This document shows positions 44,743 through 53,826 of a stretch of 64,000 nucleotides of DNA, in pieces. The DNA lies in the NCBI RefSeq assembly GCF_015265475.1, contig NZ_CP054493.1, positions 1,302,001 to 1,366,000 on the forward strand, in the 5' to 3' direction. Source of the stretch: Candidatus Sulfurimonas marisnigri. GTDB lineage: Bacteria > Campylobacterota > Campylobacteria > Campylobacterales > Sulfurimonadaceae. Both the position numbers and the translations under genes were made by a program. Below the pieces are notes generated by a model, which was given only the letters and a program-made list of their open reading frames with translations, did no database searches and was not told where the DNA came from. Each line of letters starts with the position of its first letter. The first letter of the stretch is position 1.

Positions 44743-44826
44743 TGCTACATATATCGGCTAAAAAACATTTACTATTCATTTTAAAAATATTTTAAGTTAT
44801 AAACCACTATCATTCCACTCTTTCAT

Positions 44827-44910
44827 GCCAGAGTGGTGGAACGGTATACACGGCGGATTCAAAATCCGCTGCCGCAAGGCTTAGGGGTTCGAATCCCCTC
44901 TCTGGTACCA
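44827..44910 (+). tRNA. tRNA-Leu (anticodon CAA)
   Basis: Begins GCCAGAGTGGTGGAACGGTA. The acceptor GCCAGAG pairs with CTCTGGT (one G-U). The anticodon stem GCGGA/TCCGC encloses TTCAAAA (anticodon CAA, reads TTG). There is a class II variable arm (TGCCGCAAGGCTTA), a T arm GGGGTTCGAATCCCC, and an encoded CCA end. 84 nt, the length expected of a class II tRNA. Confidence 0.97.
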
Positions 44911-44976
44911 CTTTTTTATAATATCACACTAAATATGTTAGAATTCTAAAACATTTTATATTGGATTATTATTGAC

Positions 44977-45846
44977 ATGCTAGCAAAAACTTTTTTTTCA
45001 CTACTTATCTCTCTAACATTATATTCAAATAACACTCTTAACAAAACATATCATGTAAATACAAAAGATATTAACCTCTCACATATTATTCCACATGTTA
45101 AAAGTGATTTAAAGCTATTTTCAATTGAAAAGAGTAAGCATACAAAAAGGGTAAAAACAAAAGATTTATTAAAAACTCTAAAAAAACTTGGATATACAGA
45201 CTATAATTCAAAAAGTAGCTACACAAACTTTAAATTGAAAAGTCCTATTGATACATCAAAAATAGAGCTAAAACTTATAAACTATTATCAAAGCAAATAT
45301 GAAAATATTAATATTACAAATATTTTTATCGAGCCAAGAGGTTATTTAGCCTCCTTGCCTAATAACTATACAGTTAATATTAGAGATAGAAATTATCTTT
45401 CTAAAAGTGGTGTTTTAGATATCAAAACATCAAATAATAAAAAAATCTTCTTTAACTACAATATAACAGCCACATTATCAGTATATAAAACTAGAAAAAA
45501 GATGAAAAAAGATGCTCAATTATCGGCAATAAATGTAAATAAAAAGCGTGTAGTTTTGGATAAATTTGTAGACAAACCAATACAAAATGTAACCAAGGGT
45601 AAATATCAAAGTAAACGCCATATATCTAAAAACAAAATCTTAACTATTAGAGATGTCGAAGCATTCAATGTTGTAAAAAGAGGCTCTTTAATAAATATCA
45701 GTTTAAGAAGTGACAATATGTCAATCAACTTCAGTGCAAAAGCTCTTCAAGAGGGCAAGATAAATGATATAATAAGAGTTCAAAAAAGCAATGGAAAAAA
45801 AATTAAAGTTAGAATTATTGGAAAAAATAGAGCGGAGATGCAATGA
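44977..45846 (+). CDS. flgA: Flagellar basal-body P-ring formation protein FlgA
   Basis: Periplasmic chaperone for P-ring (FlgI) assembly. 289 residues with an N-terminal signal peptide (MLAKTFFSLLISLTLYSNNT) and a C-terminal SAF/ChapFlgA domain (VVKRGSLINISLRSDNMSIN then FSAKALQEGKINDIIRVQ). The middle is Lys/Asn-rich and divergent. Its last four bases overlap ubiX (ATGA), making flgA the first gene of flgA-ubiX-coaD-tmk. The tRNA-Leu gene lies about 65 bases upstream. Confidence 0.88.
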   Translation: MLAKTFFSLLISLTLYSNNTLNKTYHVNTKDINLSHIIPHVKSDLKLFSIEKSKHTKRVKTKDLLKTLKKLGYTDYNSKSSYTNFKLKSPIDTSKIELKLINYYQSKYENINITNIFIEPRGYLASLPNNYTVNIRDRNYLSKSGVLDIKTSNNKKIFFNYNITATLSVYKTRKKMKKDAQLSAINVNKKRVVLDKFVDKPIQNVTKGKYQSKRHISKNKILTIRDVEAFNVVKRGSLINISLRSDNMSINFSAKALQEGKINDIIRVQKSNGKKIKVRIIGKNRAEMQ

Positions 45847-46361
45847 AGTTAATAGTAGCTACAAGTGGTGCTAGTGGTGTAAACTTAGGTCTTAAAATAC
45901 TTAAACTACTCCCATTAGATATAGATAAACATTTTATTATGACAAAAAATTCTGAGATTGTTTTAAATAAAGAGATAAATGTTACTATACATAAAAATGA
46001 AGATATTTCTGCGAGCATAGCCTCTGGTTCATTTGGAAGTGATGCTATGATTATTGCACCATGTAGCATGAATACACTTGCAAAAATAGCATGTGGTATT
46101 TCTGACAACCTTGTAACAAGATGTGCCAGTGTTATGATTAAAGAACAGAAAAAGCTTATACTTGCTCCACGAGAGATGCCATTTTCTGCAATAGCATTAG
46201 AAAATATGCAAAAACTAGCAACTATAGGTGTAATAATTGCACCACCAGTGATGGCTTACTACTCTGAACAACAAACGCTTGATGAGATGGAAAATTTTGT
46301 AATTGGCAAATGGTTTGACATGCTAAATATAGAAAATAACTTGTATAAAAGATGGGAATAA
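45843..46361 (+). CDS. ubiX: Flavin prenyltransferase UbiX
   Basis: Attaches a dimethylallyl group to FMN to make the prenyl-FMN cofactor of UbiD-type decarboxylases, used in quinone synthesis. 172 residues with MKLIVATSGASGVNLGLKIL, SGSFGSDAMIIAPCSMNTLA, KIACGISDNLVTRCASVMIK and LAPREMPFSAIALENM, all hallmarks of the family. Overlaps flgA by four bases, and coaD begins one base after its stop. Campylobacterota use menaquinone, and UbiX/UbiD homologues serve the futalosine route there; that is inferred. Confidence 0.94.
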   Translation: MKLIVATSGASGVNLGLKILKLLPLDIDKHFIMTKNSEIVLNKEINVTIHKNEDISASIASGSFGSDAMIIAPCSMNTLAKIACGISDNLVTRCASVMIKEQKKLILAPREMPFSAIALENMQKLATIGVIIAPPVMAYYSEQQTLDEMENFVIGKWFDMLNIENNLYKRWE

Positions 46362-46362
46362 A

Positions 46363-46854
46363 ATGAGAAAGACAGCACTTTATCCTGGGACATTTGATCC
46401 TATCACAAATGGTCATTTCGACATTATAGAGAGAGCATTAAGACTTTTTGATGAAGTAATAATAGCAGTCGCTATTTCTCAAGATAAAAAACCAATGTTT
46501 TCACTTGATGAGAGAATAGAAATGACTAAAGAAGCTGTAAAAAGCTTAAGCAATGTAACTGTTGTTGGTTTTGACAACCTGACAGTTGAGTTGGCAAAAG
46601 CACACAATGCAAGCATAATTATCCGTGGTCTAAGAGCCGTGAGTGACTTTGAGTATGAGCTCCAGCTAGGATATCTAAACAATTCTCTAGATGACACTAT
46701 TGAGACTGTATATCTTATGCCTAAACTTCAAAATGCATTTGTAAGCTCATCAATTGTAAGAAACCTCCTAAAGTTCAATGGTAAAACTGACCACATACTT
46801 CCAAAAGAAGTTCAAAAAATAATAGGAAATATGACCTCATGTACATTGCACTAG
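46363..46854 (+). CDS. coaD: Phosphopantetheine adenylyltransferase
   Basis: Fourth step of coenzyme A synthesis: ATP + 4'-phosphopantetheine to dephospho-CoA. 163 residues with the nucleotidyltransferase motif YPGTFDPITNGHFDIIERAL (TxGH-type) and the C-terminal FVSSSIVRNL (ISSTxVR-type loop). Also RGLRAVSDFEYELQ. Its last 16 bases overlap tmk in another frame. Confidence 0.97.
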   Translation: MRKTALYPGTFDPITNGHFDIIERALRLFDEVIIAVAISQDKKPMFSLDERIEMTKEAVKSLSNVTVVGFDNLTVELAKAHNASIIIRGLRAVSDFEYELQLGYLNNSLDDTIETVYLMPKLQNAFVSSSIVRNLLKFNGKTDHILPKEVQKIIGNMTSCTLH

Positions 46855-47414
46855 AAGGGATAGATACCGCTGGTAAAAGCACTCAGATAAGTAATATATC
46901 GGAGTATTATCCAGATGCAATAATTACAAAAGAGCCTGGGGCAACAAAAATCGGTAAAGAGATAAGAGAGATGGTTCTTAGCGCTCGTGCTAAAAGTAAA
47001 AAAGCTGAATTTCTACTTTTTTTAGCAGATCGTGCAGAACATATAAAAGAGGTCATTGAGCCAAATATATCAAAAATGATTATATCTGACAGAAGTGCAG
47101 TAAGTGGTGTAGCTTACGCTTTAGTCCAAGGCGAAATAGATAAAAAAGATTTAATAGGGTTAAATAATTTTGCAACAAACGGCATTTATCCAGAGAAAGT
47201 TTTCTTGCTTAAACTAACAAAAAAAGAGCTAGAATTTAGACTTTCTCAAAAAGAGTTAGATGGGATAGAACTTAGGGGTTCACAGTACCTATTGAACATT
47301 CAAGATGCTTTGATTGAGGCTACGGAACTCCTAAACTTGGAACTTGTAGAGATAGATGCAACAAAAAGCAGAGAAGAAATAACAAAAGAAATATTAGATA
47401 ATATTAAGTATTAA
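46839..47414 (+). CDS. tmk: Thymidylate kinase
   Basis: Phosphorylates dTMP to dTDP. 191 residues: P-loop LEGIDTAGKSTQ at the start, the DR(Y/S)-type motif ISDRSAVSGVAYALVQGEID around residue 86, and the lid with EFRLSQKELDG. Starts inside the end of coaD (16-base overlap), the last of the flgA-ubiX-coaD-tmk unit. Slightly short (about 205-215 usual). Confidence 0.95.
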   Translation: MYIALEGIDTAGKSTQISNISEYYPDAIITKEPGATKIGKEIREMVLSARAKSKKAEFLLFLADRAEHIKEVIEPNISKMIISDRSAVSGVAYALVQGEIDKKDLIGLNNFATNGIYPEKVFLLKLTKKELEFRLSQKELDGIELRGSQYLLNIQDALIEATELLNLELVEIDATKSREEITKEILDNIKY

Positions 47415-47442
47415 TTGCCTTAATATAATATGAGGAATATTG

Positions 47443-49359
47443 ATGAATAAGAACACAAGAAATCTTCTATTGGTAATTACTTCCATATTATTCATCAGCA
47501 TAACAGCCATATATTACACATATGATGAACATAAAAAAGTCACGAGAAAAAATAAAAAGATTATAAAAAAAGAGCAAGTTGAAATTGTTTTTTCAAATAA
47601 AAAAACACAAATCGAACAAGCTTTTAAGAAAATGTACGAGAGCGCGAGGACAATCTCTCTACTTCCTTCTGTTAGACAGATAGACAGTGGGAACAGATTG
47701 AGTGAAGAAGAGGATATTGTAGCGACTGGAAGATTTTCAGAAGACGCTTTTTCAACTGTTCAACAACTTTACAATGATTTGGTCTCCAACGTTAATGTAT
47801 CAGAAATATATGCTGTTGCTGATGGACTTGATTTTCAAAAGGGTCAGTTTCCGTTTTTTATGTTTGATTCTTTAGTAATAGGCAATGAACAAGAGCATGA
47901 ATATGCTAATGTAGTTAATCCAGATTTTCCAGAAGAAGCCGAAGAGGCTGAGTATTTGTACTACCCTACTCAAATTGAATATTTTAAGAATAACTATCCG
48001 ACATTTAATTATAAAGATTTAAGTGACATACCTGCAGTTTTTTCGCCACTTCTAAGAACTTGTGATAATACTCAATATATCTCAAAATCAACCGGTAATG
48101 TAGAAGATAGTTTTGGTATCTTATATTCTATACCTTTTTATAACAATCAAAACAAAGTAAAAGGGATAATTTCTATTATTTTTAGAAAAAACCTACTTGA
48201 ATCTTTACTAGTTGATGTCCCTTTTATCATAATCACTGACAAGGATAAAAAAGAGGCAAAAGAGATCAGTTTCTCTATGCCAAAGGAGTTCAGTCAGTTT
48301 GTTTTGTATAACAAACAAAATGATATCTATATTGCTGATAGACGAGATAAAGAGATTATTTCGTTTGTAAATACTAAAAACAAAAATGCTTCAAACTTTC
48401 ATGAAGTGACAATTAATACAACTGGTGAGAGCGACTGGAAACTTTTTATGAGAATTCCAGAGACTCTATATACCGAAAATCTTAAACAAGAGAGTGAAAT
48501 ATATATACTAAAAATAGGTTTTATCGTATTTACAACTCTATTCTTGATTATATTCATGATTTATAGAACTAAAAAATTATTAAGCAATGCTAATAGTGGA
48601 ACAAAAGAGTTTGAAGATGTTGTACATGATTTGATAAACAACATTTCATTATTAGTAGAACAATCATCGAAAAACAAAGATATTCTTTATACTACAAATG
48701 AGAGCATAGAAAATAGTTTTTTGATGACAAATAAAAATAGTGAGAGACTACAAATAACTTATAAAGTTTTAGCAGAATTAGTAACTAGTTTAAAAAATGT
48801 AATGTCAAAAATAAACGCAAACAGTGCAAAACAAAATGATGCTGTGCATGCTATGAACCAATTAAATGGACAAGCTGGTGAAATCATAAAAGTTATAAAT
48901 TTCATTAATAAAATTGCAAATCAAACAAATCTATTGGCATTAAATGCCGCAATTGAGGCAGCTCGTGCTGGGCAACAAGGGTTAGGGTTTTCAGTAGTTG
49001 CAGACGAAGTTAAACAACTAGCCAATAAAACAAAAAAAAGCCTTATAGAGATTAGTGCAACAACAAAACTTATTACGCAAAGTATAAGCACTATAGGAAG
49101 TGATTTAGAGCTTAACTCCCAAGAGATTTCAGATGTATCTGAATATACAAAAGAGCTTGTAGAAAAAGCGGACTCAACAAAAAATGAATTGACAAAAACC
49201 ATAAGCGCATCAGAGAGTCTAATATTAAATAACCATGAAGTAAAGGAAAATTTAGAGACTCTATTAGAAGGTATGGAAATTATCACTGATTATTCAGAGA
49301 AAAATAAAAAATCTAGCGAAGATATTCAAGCCGTTGCACTTAAGAGATTTAATGTTTAA
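47443..49359 (+). CDS. Methyl-accepting chemotaxis protein, no visible HAMP domain
   Basis: Transmembrane chemoreceptor of 638 residues. Membrane segments at about 8-26 and 350-371 frame a large periplasmic sensor (about 30-345) of probable Cache type. The cytoplasmic part carries the hairpin tip [20 protein letters not shown] then [20 protein letters not shown] and [14 protein letters not shown], the most conserved MCP stretch. The linker after membrane segment 2 shows no HAMP pattern (no Pro-containing amphipathic pair). Start at ATG 47443 with GAGGA 7 bases ahead (TTG at 47440 is less likely). No che genes nearby; ligand unknown. Confidence 0.9.
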   Translation: MNKNTRNLLLVITSILFISITAIYYTYDEHKKVTRKNKKIIKKEQVEIVFSNKKTQIEQAFKKMYESARTISLLPSVRQIDSGNRLSEEEDIVATGRFSEDAFSTVQQLYNDLVSNVNVSEIYAVADGLDFQKGQFPFFMFDSLVIGNEQEHEYANVVNPDFPEEAEEAEYLYYPTQIEYFKNNYPTFNYKDLSDIPAVFSPLLRTCDNTQYISKSTGNVEDSFGILYSIPFYNNQNKVKGIISIIFRKNLLESLLVDVPFIIITDKDKKEAKEISFSMPKEFSQFVLYNKQNDIYIADRRDKEIISFVNTKNKNASNFHEVTINTTGESDWKLFMRIPETLYTENLKQESEIYILKIGFIVFTTLFLIIFMIYRTKKLLSNANSGTKEFEDVVHDLINNISLLVEQSSKNKDILYTTNESIENSFLMTNKNSERLQITYKVLAELVTSLKNVMSKINANSAKQNDAVHAMNQLNGQAGEIIKVINFINKIANQTNLLALNAAIEAARAGQQGLGFSVVADEVKQLANKTKKSLIEISATTKLITQSISTIGSDLELNSQEISDVSEYTKELVEKADSTKNELTKTISASESLILNNHEVKENLETLLEGMEIITDYSEKNKKSSEDIQAVALKRFNV

Positions 49360-49528
49360 AATATTAGAACACAATTTTTAGATTTAACCCATCATCTATC
49401 AGTACAAGCATGGAAACGAGGAAACAAATTTACATATTTGTTTAATGGAATAACTACAAATATTATTTTCTTTTAAATCTTTAATTTTGCTATTATATCC
49501 TTATATTCATTTTTACAAAGGTCTTTTT

Positions 49529-51151
49529 ATGGAATCCATTCTACAAATACTTCTCATTACTGCGTTACTTTCAATTTTGATCAATACTTTTTTAAAGAAA
49601 TATGATTTCCCACCGATAATCGGTTATATTATAGCAGGTGCTTTTGTTACATACGTATTTTCTTTAAGGGATACTAGCCTGCATATCCTTCATGAAATTT
49701 CTGAGTTTGGAATTGCTTTTTTAATGTTTACAATCGGTCTGGAATTTTCAGTTACGAACTTTAAAAAGTTAAAAAAAGAAGTTTTTATTTTTGGAACATT
49801 TCAGGTAGTTCTAAGTGGCCTGCTTTTTACTATAATATCCAATTATCTATTCCACTTAAGTCCTCAATCATCTATTATAATTGGGTTTGCTTTGGCCCTT
49901 TCTTCAACAGCAATTGTTTTGAAAATAATCAATGAAAATCGTGATGTTCAAAAAGATTATGGGCGCATGGTTCTGGGCATCTTACTTTTTCAAGACCTTG
50001 CTGTCATTCCTATTCTTTTAATGATTACCTTCTTTAGTACTAGTGGTGTTGCACTTGAAATAATGCTAATCAACACACTCATTAGTGCCATATTGGTCTT
50101 ACTTATTTTGTTTTTTGCTGGAAAGTATCTTGTTACCCCCTTTTTAAGATTTGTTTTTAATTCACATTCGCATGAACTTTTTATTGCTTCTGTACTATTA
50201 ATTGCTACTGCAGCATCTTATACCGCTTATCATTTTGGATTTTCTTATTCTCTTGGTGCTTTTATAGGGGGGATGCTACTAGCAGAAACACCATTCAAAC
50301 ATCAAATTCAAGCAGATTTAACCCCATTTCGAGATCTCTTACTTGGCGTATTTTTTGTTTCTGTAGGAATGCAGGTCAGTGTGGAGTTTCTTGTCTCTAA
50401 CATTGCAGATATATTAGCTGTAATGACAACAGTAATGCTTCTAAAAGCATTTGTGATTTTTTTTATATTAAAGTTTTTCACTGTGGCCTCTAATGCTCTC
50501 AAAAGCGCCCTTGCTCTTTCTCAAGTAGGAGAGTTTTCATTTGTAGTTCTCGAACTTGCACGAATAAACGGTATAACAAGCCAGGATATAAACCAGACAC
50601 TTATTATTGCAGTTGTATTTTCAATGATACTCACCCCTTTTATTGTTAAAAATCTACAAACAATTGTTGAAAAAATTTTACGCTCCAAAGAAAAGCTTAC
50701 AGAACCATTTTCTACGACAGGAATCAGTGGACACATTGTGGTTTTAGGCTATGGAAGTCTGGGTCAACAGATATGCAAAATTATCAAAGAAAAAGGACTT
50801 TTATATATAGCTATTGATAATAAACACAAGCTTGTAAAAACAAGTCAGGAAAATTCAGATCCATTTATTCTTGGAAATGCCAATCAGAAACATATCCTCT
50901 GTGATGCTAATGTCAAAAATGCCATGGCTGTCTTAATTACAGTTGAAAATGATGAAGATACTAATAATTTAGTTGAATCAGTTTTTCATCTTTCACCAAC
51001 AGTAAATATTGTTGTATCAAGTAGAGTTGATAAATCAAAGCTTATGTTCGATAAACGTATACGCTTTTTTGTACACGAACATGAAGAAGTTGCAGCACGG
51101 ATGACGCTTCATGCGCTCACCTGCAATCTTACGCAAAGTGCAAAACTATAA
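49529..51151 (+). CDS. Kef-type cation/proton antiporter with TrkA-N domain
   Basis: A 540-residue CPA2-family transporter, predicted to exchange K+ or Na+ for H+. About a dozen membrane segments (residues ~1-380), opening MESILQILLITALLSI with the Kef core FDFPPI-like (KKYDFPPIIGYIIAGAF), LMFTIGLEFS, and ILLFQDLAVIPILL, followed by a cytoplasmic RCK/TrkA-N Rossmann domain from GISGHIVVLGYGSLGQQ. An open frame to 49487 is rejected: AAAGG lies 8 bases before the ATG at 49529. First of a trio with the PsiE-like and MscS-like genes, suggesting ion and osmotic homeostasis. Confidence 0.93.
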   Translation: MESILQILLITALLSILINTFLKKYDFPPIIGYIIAGAFVTYVFSLRDTSLHILHEISEFGIAFLMFTIGLEFSVTNFKKLKKEVFIFGTFQVVLSGLLFTIISNYLFHLSPQSSIIIGFALALSSTAIVLKIINENRDVQKDYGRMVLGILLFQDLAVIPILLMITFFSTSGVALEIMLINTLISAILVLLILFFAGKYLVTPFLRFVFNSHSHELFIASVLLIATAASYTAYHFGFSYSLGAFIGGMLLAETPFKHQIQADLTPFRDLLLGVFFVSVGMQVSVEFLVSNIADILAVMTTVMLLKAFVIFFILKFFTVASNALKSALALSQVGEFSFVVLELARINGITSQDINQTLIIAVVFSMILTPFIVKNLQTIVEKILRSKEKLTEPFSTTGISGHIVVLGYGSLGQQICKIIKEKGLLYIAIDNKHKLVKTSQENSDPFILGNANQKHILCDANVKNAMAVLITVENDEDTNNLVESVFHLSPTVNIVVSSRVDKSKLMFDKRIRFFVHEHEEVAARMTLHALTCNLTQSAKL

Positions 51152-51220
51152 ATAGAGAAGCTCCATCTTGGACAATACTTATCAAAAAAGAGTATACTTC
51201 GTAAAAAAAAGGACGTTGCA

Positions 51221-51592
51221 ATGAGAGACTATTTCAGAATTGAAAAAGCTCCTGTATTTATTAAATTTTTTATCACTTTACTTCTTTTTATATTCGTCAG
51301 TGATATCCATTCAATCAACTCCTTTTCCAAGCTGGTCGTGGCTCTTTTAGAATTTATTATCATCCTTGAATTAGTTCGTATGCTTGTCGAGTTTTTGTTT
51401 AGTGATGAAAATCGTATTAAGTTGAGACTTGTTCTAGATTCTACTATTGTCTTTTTTATACGGGATATTATGTTAATCGCTAATGACAAGCTAGATATTC
51501 TGAAGATTGCATATTTATTAGGTATTATTGCAGTTTTATTTATTCTTAGAATTTTTGCAATGAAATATAGCCCTGCAAAACTGGAAAAATAA
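51221..51592 (+). CDS. PsiE-like (phosphate-starvation-inducible E family) membrane protein
   Basis: A 123-residue protein with about four membrane segments (PVFIKFFITLLLFIFVSDI; VALLEFIIILELVRMLVEFL; VFFIRDIMLIA; AYLLGIIAVLFILRIFAM). The charged layout FxxxEN-R-KLRLVLDS and VFFIRDIM matches the PsiE family, of unknown biochemical role. Lies between the Kef-type antiporter and the MscS-like gene, all rightward with small gaps. The ATG follows GGACG. Confidence 0.78.
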   Translation: MRDYFRIEKAPVFIKFFITLLLFIFVSDIHSINSFSKLVVALLEFIIILELVRMLVEFLFSDENRIKLRLVLDSTIVFFIRDIMLIANDKLDILKIAYLLGIIAVLFILRIFAMKYSPAKLEK

Positions 51593-51624
51593 CAACAAAT
51601 AAAAAAACTAAAGGATTTCAAAAA

Positions 51625-52107
51625 ATGGATAATAGTATCTTTTGGAGCTTAGGAACTCTTCTTATTACTTATATTTCTATTCGCCTTTTTAAGCGCGCTA
51701 TTAAAAGAGTTGCAAACAGTAAGCATGTTGCAGAAAAAAGAATCTACTATATTGAAAAAGTTTTTGAATTTCTTTTTATAATAACTGCGTTTATTATTTT
51801 TGCGTTTATATGGAGTGTTGATATCAAAGGAGTCTCAGTATTTGCTTCTTCTATTTTTGCTATTATTGGTGTAGCTATGTTTGCACAATGGTCTATACTG
51901 AGTAATATCACAGCAAGTATTATTATCTTTTTCACATTTCCAGCAAGGGTTGGGGATAAAATAAAAATTGTTGACGGAGATAATAGTATTGAGGGTATTA
52001 TCAAAGAAATAGCACTCTTTCAAATTGAGCTTAGAGACAGTGAAAACAATCTTGTAATGTATCCAAACAATCTTTTATTGCAAAAACCAGTCATAAAAAT
52101 AGTTTAA
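51625..52107 (+). CDS. Small MscS-like mechanosensitive channel
   Basis: A 160-residue protein that keeps the core of MscS-type channels: membrane segments at about 8-25 and 55-80, the pore helix region FASSIFAIIGVAMFAQWSIL then SNITASIIIFF, and the start of the beta domain (FPARVGDKIKIVDG, then MYPNNLLLQKPVIKIV). The usual cytoplasmic vestibule (about 100 further residues) is missing, so it is either a minimal channel form or shortened. The stop is followed by a hairpin and the remains of a transposase, so 3' truncation by a mobile element is possible. Confidence 0.85.
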   Translation: MDNSIFWSLGTLLITYISIRLFKRAIKRVANSKHVAEKRIYYIEKVFEFLFIITAFIIFAFIWSVDIKGVSVFASSIFAIIGVAMFAQWSILSNITASIIIFFTFPARVGDKIKIVDGDNSIEGIIKEIALFQIELRDSENNLVMYPNNLLLQKPVIKIV

Positions 52108-52111
52108 GTAC

Positions 52112-52147
52112 TTTTTATAAGTATTAAAGATTTGATACTTATAAAAA
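52112..52147. other. 13-base perfect hairpin after the MscS-like gene
   Basis: TTTTTATAAGTAT (52112-52124) and ATACTTATAAAAA (52135-52147) are exact complements around a 10-base loop. Because the T-run leads and the A-run follows, it is the wrong way round for a plus-strand terminator. It may instead be a leftover end of the IS200-like element downstream. Confidence 0.5.
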
Positions 52148-52205
52148 AAAAGGCAAATAGGGTTGAATCTCCACTTTTAAAACAAACATGTCAATCTATC
52201 ATATT

Positions 52206-52221
52206 TTTCTACATGTAGAAA
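52206..52221. other. 16-base perfect palindrome
   Basis: TTTCTACATGTAGAAA is its own complement. It lies 61 bases before the transposase remnant. The core CTACATGTAG also occurs at a few places inside genes (for example near 31390 and 54510), so it may be only a common word. Confidence 0.55.
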
Positions 52222-52266
52222 TAAATCTAATAAAATGCCTCTGTTCAACATACTATCTACAAGTAA

Positions 52267-52795
52267 ATGATTTTTATGCCAACTAAACCAAAAATAGTCT
52301 TTACAGGGTATCATCACACAATCAACAGAGGAGTTAATTGTTGTAATATCTTCAATAAAAAGTATAAAAGAAGCGGGTATCTTTGGCAAGACCGTTATAA
52401 ATTTAAATATATAACGTCCGAAAACTACTTATACACTCTTCTTAGATACATTGAATACAATCATTTAGAGGCAGGTATTTCTTTACATGTAAGTGAATAT
52501 CCATATACTTTTTGGTTCAGCAATATTTAACTCAAAAAACTATTATTCTTGCACAAACAATTATATTATGATTAATAAGTTTGATATTAAAACGCTGAGT
52601 GAGTTTTTAAATAAGCCGATTATAGAAAATAAAATTAGTTTTCTTAAATAAAAACAAAACTAGATAGAAACATTACAATAATAAATGCTTATTTTGATGG
52701 ATATACGCAGTCAAATATAGCTTTATATTTAAACCTTTCTAAGTCACTGGTATCAAAGGTGATAAAAAGTGGAGTTACTTCTTATACAATATAAT
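52267..52795 (+). pseudogene. Decayed REP-associated (IS200-like, Y1) transposase
   Basis: Pieces of a Tnp_REP/RAYT protein are joined by deletions and stops. The N-terminal piece, IVFTGYHHTINRGVN, is the family start (GxYHHxxNRG). It jumps straight to NKKYKRSGYLWQDRYK and ENYLYTLLRYIEYNHLEAGI from the middle of the domain, so the HUH histidine motif region in between is gone. After a stop, further pieces appear: MINKFDIKTLSEFLNKPIIE and FDGYTQSNIALYLNLSKSLV, the C-terminal helix-turn-helix-like end. It cannot be active. The 87-residue leading frame alone should not be annotated as a complete gene. Confidence 0.75.
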
Positions 52796-52822
52796 AGACT
52801 AATGTATTGAATATTTATTATT

Positions 52823-53584
52823 TTACATTCCACCAATACCAAAAGTTTCTTGCAATATATAACCAGTTAAAAATGCAAGACCAGCGGCTGTTCCACCAGT
52901 AAGTAGTGTACGCATGCCAGAAATAAACATTGGTTTAGAAAAGAGAAAGCTTTTTAGCATTCCAACTGTAAAGAACATTATTCCAGCTAGAAATGTACTT
53001 AGCATAAACTGCTCCTTCATTTCTAATTGTGGTATAAGAAATGGCATTAATGGTATTCCTCCGGCAAAAATAAATGATAAGAATGTAGTAATAGCAGATT
53101 TCAAAGGATTTGCTTTAGTTTTTTGTATTCCGTATTCCTCTGTTATCATTGTTTCTACCCATAAACCCTTATCCTTGCAGATGGTATCTATTATTTCATC
53201 AAGGACTTCTCCTTTAAAACCTTTTTCTAAAAATATTTGCTTTATTTCTTCTCGTTCTCCAATTGGATATTTATTTATATGTTCATCTTCGGTTCTTCTA
53301 ACCCCATCTGCAAATTCTTGCTGAGCATTTATTGATTCATAGTTACTAACAGCCATACTAAAACCATCCGCGAATAGATTTGCAAAACCTAAAACAAGAG
53401 CAACCGAGGATGGAAAGCCAGCACCTACAGCGCCTGAAACTATTGCAAATGTCGTTACACATCCATCTATTGACCCAAGAACAGCATCAGAAATATTTTG
53501 AGGTGTTTTAAAGTTTTCTAAGCGTCTTTTAATCGCCTCTATCTGATGCTCTCTAATATGCTCCGAATAGTTATTTTGATTCAT
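52823..53584 (-). CDS. VIT1/CCC1 family transporter (predicted iron/manganese transport)
   Basis: A 253-residue membrane protein. The VIT1/CCC1 hallmarks are visible: AVLGSIDGCVTTFAIVSGAV (membrane 1), ALVLGFANLFADGFSMAVSN (membrane 2, with the D and M that line the metal path), a cytoplasmic Glu-rich segment with REEIKQIFLEKGFKG, and membrane segments 3-5 (AITTFLSFIFAGGIPLMPF, FLAGIMFFTVGMLKSFL, LTGGTAAGLAFLTGYIL). Start at 53584 chosen over 53614 because GAGGG lies just upstream. Metal preference is inferred. Confidence 0.9.
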   Translation of the reverse strand: MNQNNYSEHIREHQIEAIKRRLENFKTPQNISDAVLGSIDGCVTTFAIVSGAVGAGFPSSVALVLGFANLFADGFSMAVSNYESINAQQEFADGVRRTEDEHINKYPIGEREEIKQIFLEKGFKGEVLDEIIDTICKDKGLWVETMITEEYGIQKTKANPLKSAITTFLSFIFAGGIPLMPFLIPQLEMKEQFMLSTFLAGIMFFTVGMLKSFLFSKPMFISGMRTLLTGGTAAGLAFLTGYILQETFGIGGM

Positions 53585-53826
53585 TACCACCCTCTTTGAG
53601 AATCTTAACAGCACTGTTTATGTAAATAATTTTTACTATATTTAAACATTGTTTAATTTTACACTATTGTACTATATAAAATATAGTTTTTCAAATACTT
53701 TGATATGATTATAAATCAATATATAACTCAACTATCAATGCTATTTGTAAATCAGATATAAGCAAAAAATGGTATCCTTTCATTTAAATTAAACTTAAAT
53801 AATATTGCACACTACTAAGGATAAAA

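Noticed and set aside
52267-52530. 87-residue open frame as an intact transposase gene
   Set aside because: It is two separated domain pieces joined by a deletion that removes the HUH motif, and the C-terminal end continues beyond stops.
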